Of a stretch of DNA of 46,984 nucleotides, positions 1 through 8,524 are shown piece by piece; within the stretch, counting starts at the first letter, position 1; the number at the start of each line of letters is the position of its first letter. The position numbers were made by a program, and so were the translations under genes. Source of the stretch: Bacillota bacterium (GTDB lineage Bacteria; Bacillota; Bacilli; Alicyclobacillales; SLC66); NCBI GenBank assembly GCA_021846285.1, contig JAJZCB010000021.1, forward strand, positions 1 through 46,984, read 5' to 3'. The notes under the pieces were generated by a model that did no database searches, was not told the origin of the DNA, and saw only the letters and a list, made by a program, of their open reading frames with translations.

Positions 1-267
1 CAGGTCGTCGAATCTGCGACTGCCGACGCAGTGTTCGACGACCCGCTCCACCCGTATACGAAAGCGCTGATGGAGTCGATCCCCGTCATTGACCAGGATC
101 GGGATAGACTGGCCTCCATTCCAGGCACTGTTCCGAGCGCGGCCAACTTTCCGTCAGGTTGCAGGTTTGCGCCGCGTTGCACCTTGGCGCAGGAGAGTTG
201 TCATCAGAAGATGCCGGAACTCCGGGAGCTTAAACCTGGACACTACGTTCGCTGCGATCTGGTATAG
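1..267 (+). CDS. oppD: Oligopeptide ABC transporter ATP-binding protein, C-terminal part (OppD/DppD type)
   Basis: Open from the first base, so the gene starts outside the window; 88 residues remain. What is left is the typical C-terminal extension of OppD/DppD-type ATPases (oligo_HPY region): the HPYTKAL motif at about residues 17-23, then a cysteine-rich stretch with CRF, CTL and CHQ spaced as in the C-terminal iron-sulfur or metal-binding tail of these proteins. The ATPase core (Walker A, signature, Walker B) is not in the window. The stop at 265-267 lies 25 bp before the start of the second ATPase gene, so the two are almost certainly co-transcribed. The paired ATPases would power the OppB/OppC channel encoded just downstream. 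Family is clear; the exact substrate (di- or oligopeptide) is not. Confidence 0.9.
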   Translation, partial: QVVESATADAVFDDPLHPYTKALMESIPVIDQDRDRLASIPGTVPSAANFPSGCRFAPRCTLAQESCHQKMPELRELKPGHYVRCDLV

Positions 268-292
268 AGTTTGTGTGAAAAGGGGTGGGCCG

Positions 293-1300
293 GTGAGCGC
301 TCTGGAATCTGAACTCGCGTTAAAGAAGACTCAGGGGAAGTCAATTCTCGAAGTCAGAAATGTGAAGAAGTATTTTCCGATTGCAGGCGGGGTTCTTCGT
401 CGCACGATCGGGCAAGTAAAGGCAGTGGATGACGTGTCGTTCAGCCTCCCGGAAGGCGAAACGATTGGCTTGGTGGGCGAGTCCGGCTGCGGCAAATCGA
501 CCCTTGGGCGACTGATCATGCGCATCAATGACCCGACAGCCGGATCCATTCTCATGGGCGGTCAGGACATCACCAGAGTAAAGGGCAGGCAACTGCGCAA
601 GCTTCGGCATGATTTTCAAATGGTGTTCCAGGATCCCTACAGTTCGTTGAATCCGCGGATGAGCGTGGGCTCGCTGATTGCGGAACCGCTCATTGTCAAC
701 AAGCGCGGAACGCGCTCCGACGTCAACAACGAGGTCGTTAGGCTGCTGGAGATCGTGGGACTTACTCCGGAAGCACGACTGCGTTTTCCCCACGAATTTT
801 CCGGCGGACAGCGGCAACGCATCGCCATCGCCAGGGCGCTCGCCCTGCGCCCCAAGCTGATCGTGGCCGACGAGGCGGTCTCCGCTCTCGACGTGTCGAT
901 TCAGGCGCAAGTCCTCAACCTGTTAGCTGACCTCCGCAAGGAGTTTGGACTCTCTTACGTGTTTATCTCTCACAATCTCGCTGTCGTGAAGCACGTCAGC
1001 GACCGCGTGGCCGTGATGTATCTGGGGAGATTGGTGGAACTGGCGCCCAAACGCCAGCTATACAGTTCTCCGCTTCATCCCTACACACAGGCCTTGCTGT
1101 CTGCGGCGCCCGAGCCGAAGCGTCACGTGAACCGTGAGCGGATCGTACTCGTGGGAGATGTGCCAAGTCCAGCTAAGCCGCCTTCCGGCTGCGCGTTTCA
1201 TACGCGTTGTCCGAAGGTGATGGATGTTTGTCGTTCTGAACGTCCCGCGCTCAAAGAGTATGCTCCCGGGCAATTCACAGCGTGTCATCTGTACGCCTAA
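293..1300 (+). CDS. oppF: Oligopeptide ABC transporter ATP-binding protein (OppF/DppF type)
   Basis: 335 residues from a GTG at 293, which has the Shine-Dalgarno AAGGGGTGG at 279-288; the frame is open further upstream, but that part overlaps oppD and looks like noncoding translation. It is the second cytoplasmic ATPase of a peptide importer. Visible motifs: Walker [10 protein letters not shown] (62-70), Q-loop Q113, signature FSGGQ (169-173), Walker B LIVADEA (189-195), and the HPY tail ([11 protein letters not shown]) with a C-terminal cysteine pair. The Walker B is followed by Ala where most ABC proteins have Pro, a variation that does occur in Opp ATPases. Its neighbours oppD, the binding protein, oppB and oppC make a complete importer. 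Confidence in the family is very high. Confidence 0.93.
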   Translation: MSALESELALKKTQGKSILEVRNVKKYFPIAGGVLRRTIGQVKAVDDVSFSLPEGETIGLVGESGCGKSTLGRLIMRINDPTAGSILMGGQDITRVKGRQLRKLRHDFQMVFQDPYSSLNPRMSVGSLIAEPLIVNKRGTRSDVNNEVVRLLEIVGLTPEARLRFPHEFSGGQRQRIAIARALALRPKLIVADEAVSALDVSIQAQVLNLLADLRKEFGLSYVFISHNLAVVKHVSDRVAVMYLGRLVELAPKRQLYSSPLHPYTQALLSAAPEPKRHVNRERIVLVGDVPSPAKPPSGCAFHTRCPKVMDVCRSERPALKEYAPGQFTACHLYA

Positions 1301-1410
1301 AGGGTGATGGTGACCGCGATGACTGGGGGCGCCATCATCGCGAAGTGTCTGTCGACCGGTCGGCAGGCACTCTGCAGTACGCTTTACATACCAACATAGG
1401 GGGTTTCAAG

Positions 1411-3138
1411 ATGAAGAGGAAGTCCACGCTTTTCACAGCGGCGGCTGTCATGACGCTGTCCGCGCTGTTTGCTGGCTACTCCGGTGGTATTGGCGTTGCT
1501 GACGCCGCCACGGCGCATCGGTCTCCGGTCACCAACGGCGGCACCATGGTGCAAACGTTTCCAACCGCATTTGGTCTGAACTTCATCCCTTTTCTGTCGA
1601 CATCGGCCTACACGGCGGCCGCAACGTCATACAGCTTTGATTCCATTTTGAGATTCAACCGCAATGATCAAGTCTCTGCGGATATCGTCAACAAATGGTG
1701 GACCTCGCCAGACAAGAAAACCTACTACTTCCAGATCAATCCGAAAGCCCGCTGGTCGAACGGCATGTATATCACGACCGGCGACGTCAAGCTGGGCGTG
1801 GACTGGCTGCTTTCCAAGAGCTACAACGTGACCGATGGCGGTTCGTACGGCTACCTGCTGTCCAACGTCGTGGGCGTGCCGTCCAGTGGGTACCTGCCGG
1901 ATGGGCAGACGCCGTCTGGTTTCAAAATCCTTGGGCCCCGCGAGTTTTCCGTCACTCTGCAACATGCGGACGCGGCGGCGCTTCCCGCCAACCTTGTCGC
2001 TATCACTCCGCTTCCGACGTACATTCTGGGCAAGATCCCGATGTCCCAGTGGAAAGGGACCCCGTTTGACCGTCATCCATGGATTGGTTCGGGTCCCTTC
2101 ATCACCACGAGCATCGTGCCAGGCCAGTCGATCACCCAGAAGGCGAATCCATACTACGTGCTTGGTGCTCCGCACATCGCCCAGAACGTGTGGAAAGTCA
2201 TCAGTACCGACGTCGTTAACGGCGATCTGGCGTCCGGTCAGGTCACAATGGCGGCCATTCATGCCATTGACGTCGCGCAGATGAAAAAGGTTCCGAATCT
2301 GAATATCAATGTCGTTCCTTCGAACGGCTTCCAGTATCTCGGCTGGCGTCTCAACAACGCGACGTATGGTTCGGTGTTCAGCCAAGCCACCTTCCGGCAG
2401 GCGGTCGAGTATGCGATCAACCGACCTGCCATGGTCAAAGCGCTGTACGCCGGATATGGAACGCTCGAGAACGGTCCGCTGCCTCCGATCAACTTCTGGT
2501 ACAACAAGTCGCTCAATACCTATCCATACGATCCCGCCAAGGCGAACGCCCTTCTTAACTCCATTGGCATGAAGATCGGTGCGGGCGGCTGGAGAACCAT
2601 GCCAAACGGACAGCCGTTCACACCGACGCTGACGATCTCCAGCGGCGACACGACCATCCAGCGGCAGGCTGACTTTATCCAGAGTTTTCTGCAGGCGGTG
2701 CACATCAATCTGAAGATTAATCCGCCGATCAACTTCAACACCATTCTCACCCAACTGAACTCCGACTCCAACGGCAAGCAGCCCATCCAGGCGTTCCTGC
2801 TCGGCTGGAGCCTCAGCAATGATCCCGATCCGCGGGGCTTATGGCGCTCGACAGACAACCTCAACATCGTAACGATCGACTGGACGAACCCGAAAGATCC
2901 AGCCATTCAGTTGAATGACAAGCTGATCCATGAGTCGCACGGCAAAGCGGCGTATAACATCAACTACCGCATTGCCACTCTCAACAAGTGGCAGGCATTG
3001 CTCAATCAGCAACTGCCGGAGAATTTCCTGTTTGACGCAAACAACGTTACGGCCTATAACAAAAACCTGCATGGCGTTGTGTTCACACCGTACGGCAATC
3101 TCGATCCTCAGAAGTGGTGGCTCAGCACTGGCAACTAA
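1411..3138 (+). CDS. Peptide ABC transporter substrate-binding protein (SBP_bac_5 family), no lipobox
   Basis: 575 residues from ATG 1411, preceded by the ribosome site AGGGGG; the frame is open back to 1282 but without a good start. A family-5 extracytoplasmic solute-binding protein that would capture peptides and deliver them to OppB/OppC. It has an N-terminal signal peptide (MKRKS, hydrophobic segment to about residue 26, then ADA-AT as a signal peptidase I site). Family landmarks include FRQAVEYAINRPAMV, ENGPLPP..FWYN and a DPDPRGLW stretch. Odd: a typical lipobox would carry Cys where this has FAGYSGG, so lipid anchoring at that site is not possible. A paralogue sits at 5246-6991. It follows the ATPase genes and precedes the permeases; a hairpin at 3186-3216 separates it from oppB. 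Confidence 0.9.
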   Translation: MKRKSTLFTAAAVMTLSALFAGYSGGIGVADAATAHRSPVTNGGTMVQTFPTAFGLNFIPFLSTSAYTAAATSYSFDSILRFNRNDQVSADIVNKWWTSPDKKTYYFQINPKARWSNGMYITTGDVKLGVDWLLSKSYNVTDGGSYGYLLSNVVGVPSSGYLPDGQTPSGFKILGPREFSVTLQHADAAALPANLVAITPLPTYILGKIPMSQWKGTPFDRHPWIGSGPFITTSIVPGQSITQKANPYYVLGAPHIAQNVWKVISTDVVNGDLASGQVTMAAIHAIDVAQMKKVPNLNINVVPSNGFQYLGWRLNNATYGSVFSQATFRQAVEYAINRPAMVKALYAGYGTLENGPLPPINFWYNKSLNTYPYDPAKANALLNSIGMKIGAGGWRTMPNGQPFTPTLTISSGDTTIQRQADFIQSFLQAVHINLKINPPINFNTILTQLNSDSNGKQPIQAFLLGWSLSNDPDPRGLWRSTDNLNIVTIDWTNPKDPAIQLNDKLIHESHGKAAYNINYRIATLNKWQALLNQQLPENFLFDANNVTAYNKNLHGVVFTPYGNLDPQKWWLSTGN

Positions 3139-3185
3139 TGTTTGAGCCTGCGCTGTCGCTTCGGCTTTGAGGCATACAATTTGGT

Positions 3186-3216
3186 CATGGAGAGCGGCGC
3201 CTTGCGGCTCTCCATG
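3186..3216 (+). terminator. Perfect 10-bp hairpin between the binding-protein gene and oppB
   Basis: CATGGAGAGC (3186-3195) and GCTCTCCATG (3207-3216) are exact reverse complements around an 11-nt loop. No T-run follows, so it is not a classical intrinsic terminator. Such hairpins between a binding-protein gene and its permease genes commonly act as partial terminators or 3' mRNA stabilisers, giving much more binding protein than channel; that role here is inferred. Confidence 0.6.
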
Positions 3217-3244
3217 ACTGAAAGCTATCGAGGAGGGCCTCTGT

Positions 3245-4213
3245 GTGACCAGTTATGTGATTCGCCGCCTTTTGGGCTTGATCCCGACGTTGTTTATCAT
3301 CACAGTGATTGTGTTCAGTCTCATGCACCTGATGCCGGGCAATGCCTTTCAGGCTCTCATTGGTCTTAATCCCCATATCAAGGACGCCGCCAAAGTGATC
3401 GCGCAGCGCACGGCCAACGCGGGTCTGAACCTGTCCTGGCCGAAGCAGTATGTGAACTGGATCGTCAACCTGCTGCACGGCAACCTCGGCACCTCCTTTG
3501 AGTTTCAGGAGCCGGTCACGACCCTGATTGGCATCGCGCTGCCCAACACGGTGACCCTGGCGTTAACGGCGGAACTCATCATTTTGATGATCGGCATTCC
3601 GGTCGGTGTTTTCCAGGCCAATCGTGTGAACAAAGGATTTGACATCTCCACGTCGCTGGTGGCTGTATTTCTCTACTCCGTGCCGGGTTTCGTTTTTGCC
3701 CTGTTTCTCATCTTCCTGTTTTCCTTTACACTCAACTGGCTTCCCTCAATGGGTACGGTCACGGCCGCCGTGCCATGGTCCGGCAACCTCGGCGACCGGA
3801 TCCAGCATCTGATCCTTCCCGCCACCACCTTGGCTCTTCCCAGCGTCGCCTATTATACGCGGTTAATGCGCGCCAACACGTTGCAGGTGTTCTTCCAGGA
3901 TTATGTGCGCACGGCGCGAGCCAAAGGCCTTCACTCGACACGCGTATTGTTCCGGCATGTCCTGCGCAACGCCATCATCCCGATCACGACGCAGTTTGGT
4001 TTTGACATCGGCGGATTGGTCGGCGGCGCCGTCATCCTCGAACAGATTTTCACCTGGCCCGGCATGGGCGAACTTACGATTAATGCAAACCTCAACCGCG
4101 ACTATCCAGTCATTTTGGCGACGACGTTGATATTTGCAGTCATGGTCCTGCTCGGGAATCTTTTTGCCGACATTCTCCTCGCGTCGATGGATCCTCGCGT
4201 GAGGTATAACTAG
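3245..4213 (+). CDS. oppB: Peptide ABC transporter permease (OppB/DppB type)
   Basis: 322 residues from GTG 3245 with GAGGAGGG about 8 nt upstream. It forms half of the membrane channel of the peptide importer. The opening residues TSYVIRRLLGLIPTLFII match the first transmembrane helix of DppB/OppB permeases. About six hydrophobic segments are visible, and the EAA loop that contacts the ATPases lies around residues 215-245 (DYVRTARAKGL..VLFRHVLRNA). The C-terminus FADILLASMDPRVRYN is typical of the family. Only 11 bp separate it from oppC. Confidence 0.93.
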   Translation: MTSYVIRRLLGLIPTLFIITVIVFSLMHLMPGNAFQALIGLNPHIKDAAKVIAQRTANAGLNLSWPKQYVNWIVNLLHGNLGTSFEFQEPVTTLIGIALPNTVTLALTAELIILMIGIPVGVFQANRVNKGFDISTSLVAVFLYSVPGFVFALFLIFLFSFTLNWLPSMGTVTAAVPWSGNLGDRIQHLILPATTLALPSVAYYTRLMRANTLQVFFQDYVRTARAKGLHSTRVLFRHVLRNAIIPITTQFGFDIGGLVGGAVILEQIFTWPGMGELTINANLNRDYPVILATTLIFAVMVLLGNLFADILLASMDPRVRYN

Positions 4214-4224
4214 GGGGTGAGTCC

Positions 4225-5133
4225 ATGGCTGCCAGTGTTGTATCGAATGCTGGGGTAAAGTCCGGAGGCACAGTCTTGAAGGGGAAACCTCCGTCACGGC
4301 TCGCCTTTGAGCGATTTATGCGAAATCCCCTTGCGGTGGCGGGATCAATCATTTTGCTGGCCATTATTTTCATAACTGTGGGAGCGCCGCTCTTTACCCA
4401 CTACAGCCCTTCGGTCATCGATATCATGAATACGAACGCTCCGCCTTCTGCGGCGCATCCTTTGGGCACAGATCCGTCGGGTTATGACAATCTGGCGCGT
4501 CTGCTGTATGGGGGGCGTGTGGACCTGACCGTGGCCTTTTCGGCCGGCGTCATGACACTGGTCATCGGCACCATTTACGGTGGGATCAGCGGCTATTTTG
4601 GAGGCTGGATCGACAACCTCATGATGCGGTTTGTGGACGTCATGCTGAACTTCCCCTTTGTCGTGTTCATCCTGTTCCTTGAGGCCGTGTTCAACACGTC
4701 AGGCGAACTCCTTTTGATCACGGTCGTCGTGTTGACGAGTTGGCCCGCTTCCGGACGGTTCATGCGCGGCGTGTTCATCCAACTCCGCCAACAGGACTTT
4801 GTGATTGGCGCCACTACGATTGGGGCGGGAACATGGCGAACCATCTTTAGGCATATGTTGCCAAACACCGTCGGCACCCTGTCGGTGTTGGTCAGTTTTG
4901 CCGTCGCCGGGTATGTGGGTCTGGAAGCTGCGCTCACATTTATCGGGCTCGGACTGCCGCTCTCGGTGGCTTCCTGGGGCGGCATGCTCAGTGAAGCTTC
5001 CAACTATACCGCCATGACCACGCAACCGTATCTGTGGTTGCCGCCTGCCATTATGATTGTGTTGACGATCCTGTCCGTAAACTTTATCGGTGATGGACTG
5101 CGCGACGCGTTTGATCCGCAGATGCGGAGTTGA
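4225..5133 (+). CDS. oppC: Peptide ABC transporter permease (OppC/DppC type)
   Basis: 302 residues from ATG 4225, with GGGGGTGAG just upstream. This is the partner channel subunit of OppB. It has the OppC-specific N-terminal segment (RFMRNPLAVAGSIILLAIIF), the HPLGTDPSGYD motif (around residue 77) found in OppC/DppC, about six transmembrane segments, and an EAA-like loop around DFVIGATTIGAGTWRTIFRHMLPN. The C-terminus (GDGLRDAFDPQMRS) is also characteristic. A terminator lies about 30 bp after the stop, so the operon probably ends here. Confidence 0.93.
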   Translation: MAASVVSNAGVKSGGTVLKGKPPSRLAFERFMRNPLAVAGSIILLAIIFITVGAPLFTHYSPSVIDIMNTNAPPSAAHPLGTDPSGYDNLARLLYGGRVDLTVAFSAGVMTLVIGTIYGGISGYFGGWIDNLMMRFVDVMLNFPFVVFILFLEAVFNTSGELLLITVVVLTSWPASGRFMRGVFIQLRQQDFVIGATTIGAGTWRTIFRHMLPNTVGTLSVLVSFAVAGYVGLEAALTFIGLGLPLSVASWGGMLSEASNYTAMTTQPYLWLPPAIMIVLTILSVNFIGDGLRDAFDPQMRS

Positions 5134-5164
5134 GGTCGCTGTTGTCCGTGTAGAGGTGTTGTCG

Positions 5165-5200
5165 CAGCCGGGGCGCTGAGCCGCTGGCTGTTTTTCTTTC
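5165..5200 (+). terminator. Intrinsic terminator after oppC
   Basis: CAGCC at 5165-5169 pairs with GGCTG at 5186-5190, with a further inner GGC/GCC pairing, and TTTTTCTTT follows directly. It separates oppBC from the second binding-protein gene, which probably has its own promoter. Confidence 0.65.
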
Positions 5201-5245
5201 GACTGATCCAATCTTTTGTTATCATGAACATGGAGGAGATATGCC

Positions 5246-6991
5246 ATGAGCCGTAAAAAACGCAATTCCAGTGAAGCGAGTGCATTCTCGATTTTCAGGA
5301 GTGGCCAGGCAGCGATCTTCCTGGCTGGCGTGCTTGCCGCTGCCGCTGTCTCCACATTGGGAATGTCCGGGAAGCCGGTATGGGCCGCGGTGAATCCAAA
5401 CGGGCTAAACACCGCGACGGGGCTCGTCACGATCGGAGAATCCACCGGGTTTTCGGGCGCCTTCCTGCCCTACCTGTCTACGTCGGCATCGACGAATCTG
5501 GTGGTGGGGGAGCAGTTCGGCAGTTTGTTGCGCTTGCGGCGAAATCTCGCGGTTGCTCCCGAACTGGTGTCAAAATGGTGGTATGGAGATAATGGACAGC
5601 GCCTGTACATGCAACTGAACAAGAACGCGGAGTGGTCGGACGGTACGCCGATTACATCTGCCGATGTCGGGCTCGCCGTCAATTTTCTGGCTTCCCCCGT
5701 CTACAATAACCAACTGCAAGGAACACAAGGGTATCGCGTGTTGCCGATCGTCGGTTCGCGAGCCGTCATGGCCGGGCAAGCTCAAACTGTATCGGGATTC
5801 CATGCCGTGAATCAGAGCGAATTCTACTTTCAATTGCGTGCTCCAGATCCGTCAGCGCTTGTGCGCGATTTTGCCGGATTGATGCCATTGCCGTCCGTTA
5901 TTCTTGGGTCGCTTTCGTATGCGTCCTGGCCCACGTCATCCTACGCCCAAAATCCCGGCGTGGGAAGCGGGCCGTTTCTGATCTCGGCGTCAGAGGGTGC
6001 GCAGGTTGACTTGAGGGCCAACCGCAAGTTCATACTCGGAATTCCCAAACTGCGCAGCCTCATTGTCAGAGTGGCGACGAGCGCAGTTTTGCCCGGACTG
6101 CTGCAGTCGGGTGAGATCGATCTCTATAGTGGGGTCTCTCCGGGCCTGGCCAAACAGGCGGGACATATGCATGGATATCGGGTGATGTCAGTACCGGGCA
6201 ATGGCTACACGTTTCTCGGATGGAAAGACAATCGGCCGGGTTATGCCAGCGCGGCGTTTCGCCAGGCGGTGGAATACGCGATCAACCGCAAGGCGTTGAT
6301 CAGTTCTGTTTTCGGGGGCCAGGCGGCGCTTGAAAATGGCCCATTGCCCCCAGACAGTATGTGGTACAATACGGCGCTGAGCAGCGCCTATCCCTATCAG
6401 CCGCAAACGGCTCGGAATCTGTTGATCAACGCAGGCTTTCACATCGGACCAAAATTGTGGATTGTGCAACCAAACGGCAACCCGCTTGGCGCGTCGATTG
6501 CCTATGCGCAGGGAGATCCATACGGGAAGCAGGAAGCCACTGTGATCGCGCGCGACTTGCGCGCGATCGCGATTGATGCAAGCGTTGGTCCGGCATTGTC
6601 GCCGCGTCAGATGATTACCGACCTGGAATCAAATTCGCCCGCGATTCAGGGTTATATCATGGGCTGGCAGCTTGGGGTAGATCCGAACCCCACAGATCTA
6701 TGGTCAGCGAACGCCCTCTTTAATCAGGATACGAGCGACTGGACCAACACTGCGGACCCGGCTGTCGCGACCAATAACTCCCTGCTCGCGCAACAGGACA
6801 GCGCTTCTGCCGACAACACGGCAACGCGCCAGCAGATATTGAACCAGTGGCAAGAACTGATCAGTCAGCAGTTGCCAGAAAACTTTTTGGTCGATCCGTT
6901 TTTGCTTGGCGTACAGAGTACGCATCTGCATGGAGTTGTGTGGTCGGGGGCGCAGGGGCCGATTGATTCGTGGAATTGGTACCTCTCTTGA
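5246..6991 (+). CDS. Second peptide ABC transporter substrate-binding protein (SBP_bac_5 family)
   Basis: 581 residues from ATG 5246 with GGAGGAG at 5232-5238. A paralogue of the 1411-3138 product: it shares FRQAVEYAINRKAL, ENGPLPP..MWYN, GWQLGVDPNPTDLW and a C-terminal LHGVVW. It has a long signal peptide (charged residues 1-19, hydrophobic to about 41, PVWA-AVN cleavage site) without any cysteine, so it too lacks a lipobox. Two binding proteins around one OppBCDF set suggest alternative substrates for one channel; this is inferred. A 10-bp GC-rich inverted repeat (6544-6568) lies inside the coding sequence. The stop is 37 bp before the TetR gene. Confidence 0.87.
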   Translation: MSRKKRNSSEASAFSIFRSGQAAIFLAGVLAAAAVSTLGMSGKPVWAAVNPNGLNTATGLVTIGESTGFSGAFLPYLSTSASTNLVVGEQFGSLLRLRRNLAVAPELVSKWWYGDNGQRLYMQLNKNAEWSDGTPITSADVGLAVNFLASPVYNNQLQGTQGYRVLPIVGSRAVMAGQAQTVSGFHAVNQSEFYFQLRAPDPSALVRDFAGLMPLPSVILGSLSYASWPTSSYAQNPGVGSGPFLISASEGAQVDLRANRKFILGIPKLRSLIVRVATSAVLPGLLQSGEIDLYSGVSPGLAKQAGHMHGYRVMSVPGNGYTFLGWKDNRPGYASAAFRQAVEYAINRKALISSVFGGQAALENGPLPPDSMWYNTALSSAYPYQPQTARNLLINAGFHIGPKLWIVQPNGNPLGASIAYAQGDPYGKQEATVIARDLRAIAIDASVGPALSPRQMITDLESNSPAIQGYIMGWQLGVDPNPTDLWSANALFNQDTSDWTNTADPAVATNNSLLAQQDSASADNTATRQQILNQWQELISQQLPENFLVDPFLLGVQSTHLHGVVWSGAQGPIDSWNWYLS

Positions 6992-7021
6992 CGACGTTTC
7001 GAAGGTGGCGTAAAATCCTGA

Positions 7022-7039
7022 TGAATGAATGGCCATTCG
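7022..7039 (+). promoter_or_regulatory. Candidate FadR box overlapping the start codon of the TetR gene
   Basis: TGAATGAATGGCCATTCG matches 15 of 18 positions of the Bacillus subtilis FadR operator consensus as I recall it (TGAATGAMTANTCATTCA). It contains the palindrome GAATGGCCATTC and covers the proposed ATG at 7029, which would suit negative autoregulation. Confidence 0.55.
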
Positions 7040-7655
7040 GCAAACATGGGGGGAGACGCTCATCGCTCAGCGCAAGGACACGGCCAAGTATCACGCCATA
7101 CTCGCTGCGGCTGTGAGGGTGATGGCTGTCTCTGGATATCACGGCGCCCAGGTAGCGCGTATTGCCCGTGAGGCAGGGGTGGCAGATGGCACAGTATATC
7201 TTTATTTCAAGAACAAGGAGGACATCCTGATTTCCGTCCTGCGCGAAACCATTGGTCAGATCGTTATCCTGTCGACCTGGCTTGAAGGAGAACATCCGGA
7301 ACCGCTGACTGCTCTGCGCAAGCTGATTGAAGCGCATTTCCGGACCTTGGGTCAAAATCCCGAACTGGCGCTGGTGCTTCAGGTGCACGTGCGCCAGGCA
7401 GATCGGGCGATTCGTGAGCAAGTGGCGGACATGATGAAACCATACCATCGCACATTGGATCGTATTTTGGAACTTGGGCAGGAAACGGGAGCGTTTCGGC
7501 GTCCCTTTGACGTGCGTGTCGCTCGCAGGATGATTTTTGGCACGATTGACGAGACCGTCAGCGCATGGATTTTTACGGGCGCCAAATACGATCTCACGGC
7601 ACTGGTGGATCCGGTCTACGACATGCTGCTAGGCGGCGTCGGAAACCGGTCATGA
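7029..7655 (+). CDS. fadR: TetR-family transcriptional regulator, FadR-like (fatty-acid degradation)
   Basis: 208 residues from ATG 7029, the only start that keeps the whole DNA-binding domain. The N-terminal helix-turn-helix is classical TetR: AILAAAVRVMAVSGYHGAQV, then IAREAGVADGTVYLYFKNKEDIL (about residues 42-66). The C-terminal ligand domain shows no catalytic motif. In B. subtilis, FadR (YsiA) represses beta-oxidation genes until long-chain acyl-CoA binds, and its gene sits with etfB and etfA; the same pairing is seen here, 37 bp from etfB, and a FadR-like operator overlaps the start. I therefore infer an acyl-CoA-responsive repressor of the etf operon and of itself. TetR family is certain; FadR orthology is likely. 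Confidence 0.8.
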   Translation: MAIRQTWGETLIAQRKDTAKYHAILAAAVRVMAVSGYHGAQVARIAREAGVADGTVYLYFKNKEDILISVLRETIGQIVILSTWLEGEHPEPLTALRKLIEAHFRTLGQNPELALVLQVHVRQADRAIREQVADMMKPYHRTLDRILELGQETGAFRRPFDVRVARRMIFGTIDETVSAWIFTGAKYDLTALVDPVYDMLLGGVGNRS

Positions 7656-7692
7656 CGGTTGGTTCTTGATCACTGGATAGGGGTGCGCGCTT

Positions 7693-8460
7693 GTGAACAT
7701 CATCGTATGTATGAAGCAAACATTTGATACGGAAGCAAGGATTGTCCTGGAGAACGGCGCCGTGAAAGAGGACGGGGTGCAGTTTATCATCAATCCATAC
7801 GACGAGTACGCTGTGGAAGAAGCCATCAAATTGAAGGAAACCGCGGGAGGATCGGTGACGGTTGTTACAGTAGGACCTGCACGTGTGGAAGAAGCCATAC
7901 GCACGGCGCTTGCCATGGGCGCCGATGAGGCGATTCATGTGGAAGACGAGGCGGCGTTTGGCGACGAGGTGACGGTTTCAGAAGTTCTGGCCGCCGTCAT
8001 CAAGGACCGTCCGTATGACCTTATCATCGCCGGCAATCAGGCGGTGGACGACGGTTCTGGTCAAGTTGCGGTCCGCGTGGCAGAGTTGCTCGGGGTGCCG
8101 CATATTTCGACGGTCACGAAGCTTGAGATAAACGGTGGGGAAGTTGTCGCCGAGCGGGATGCGGAGGGCGATACGGAGATCGTGACGGCGCCGCTGCCAG
8201 TGTTGGTGACAGCTCAACAGGGGTTGAACGAACCGCGGTATCCATCCCTGATCGGGATTCGCAAGGCGAGCAAGAAGCCCATCGCAAAGGTTGCGGTGGC
8301 CGAACTGGATCTTGATGCGCAAGCCATTGCCAGGCGATCTTCCGTCGTTGAGATTGTTCTTCCTGCCGCCAAAGGCGCAGGTCGCGTGTTGGAGGGTGAC
8401 ACCGGCGCGCGGGCGCAGGCGCTGTTTCGCGAACTTCGGCAAACCAGCAAAGTGCTGTAG
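7693..8460 (+). CDS. etfB: Electron transfer flavoprotein subunit beta
   Basis: 255 residues from GTG 7693 (preceded by TAGGGG). EtfB pairs with EtfA to carry electrons from acyl-CoA dehydrogenases to the quinone pool; it is cytoplasmic. Typical features: the opening NIIVCMKQTFDTEA, INPYDEYAVEEAIKLKE, the AMGADEAIHVED segment, AGNQAVDDGSGQVAVRVAELLGVP, and PRYPSLIGIRKASKKPI near the C-terminus. The length matches the family. It is followed by etfA after 64 bp. Confidence 0.95.
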   Translation: MNIIVCMKQTFDTEARIVLENGAVKEDGVQFIINPYDEYAVEEAIKLKETAGGSVTVVTVGPARVEEAIRTALAMGADEAIHVEDEAAFGDEVTVSEVLAAVIKDRPYDLIIAGNQAVDDGSGQVAVRVAELLGVPHISTVTKLEINGGEVVAERDAEGDTEIVTAPLPVLVTAQQGLNEPRYPSLIGIRKASKKPIAKVAVAELDLDAQAIARRSSVVEIVLPAAKGAGRVLEGDTGARAQALFRELRQTSKVL

Positions 8461-8524
8461 AACTGTCGGCGTGGTTGTCCGAAATGCGCGGTATGTACTG
8501 TGCGATTGATCGAATGGAGGAGCG

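Noticed and set aside
1627-2754. 375-codon open frame antisense to the first binding-protein gene
   Set aside because: Arginine-rich, no ribosome site and no recognisable domain; the sense frame is an unmistakable solute-binding protein.
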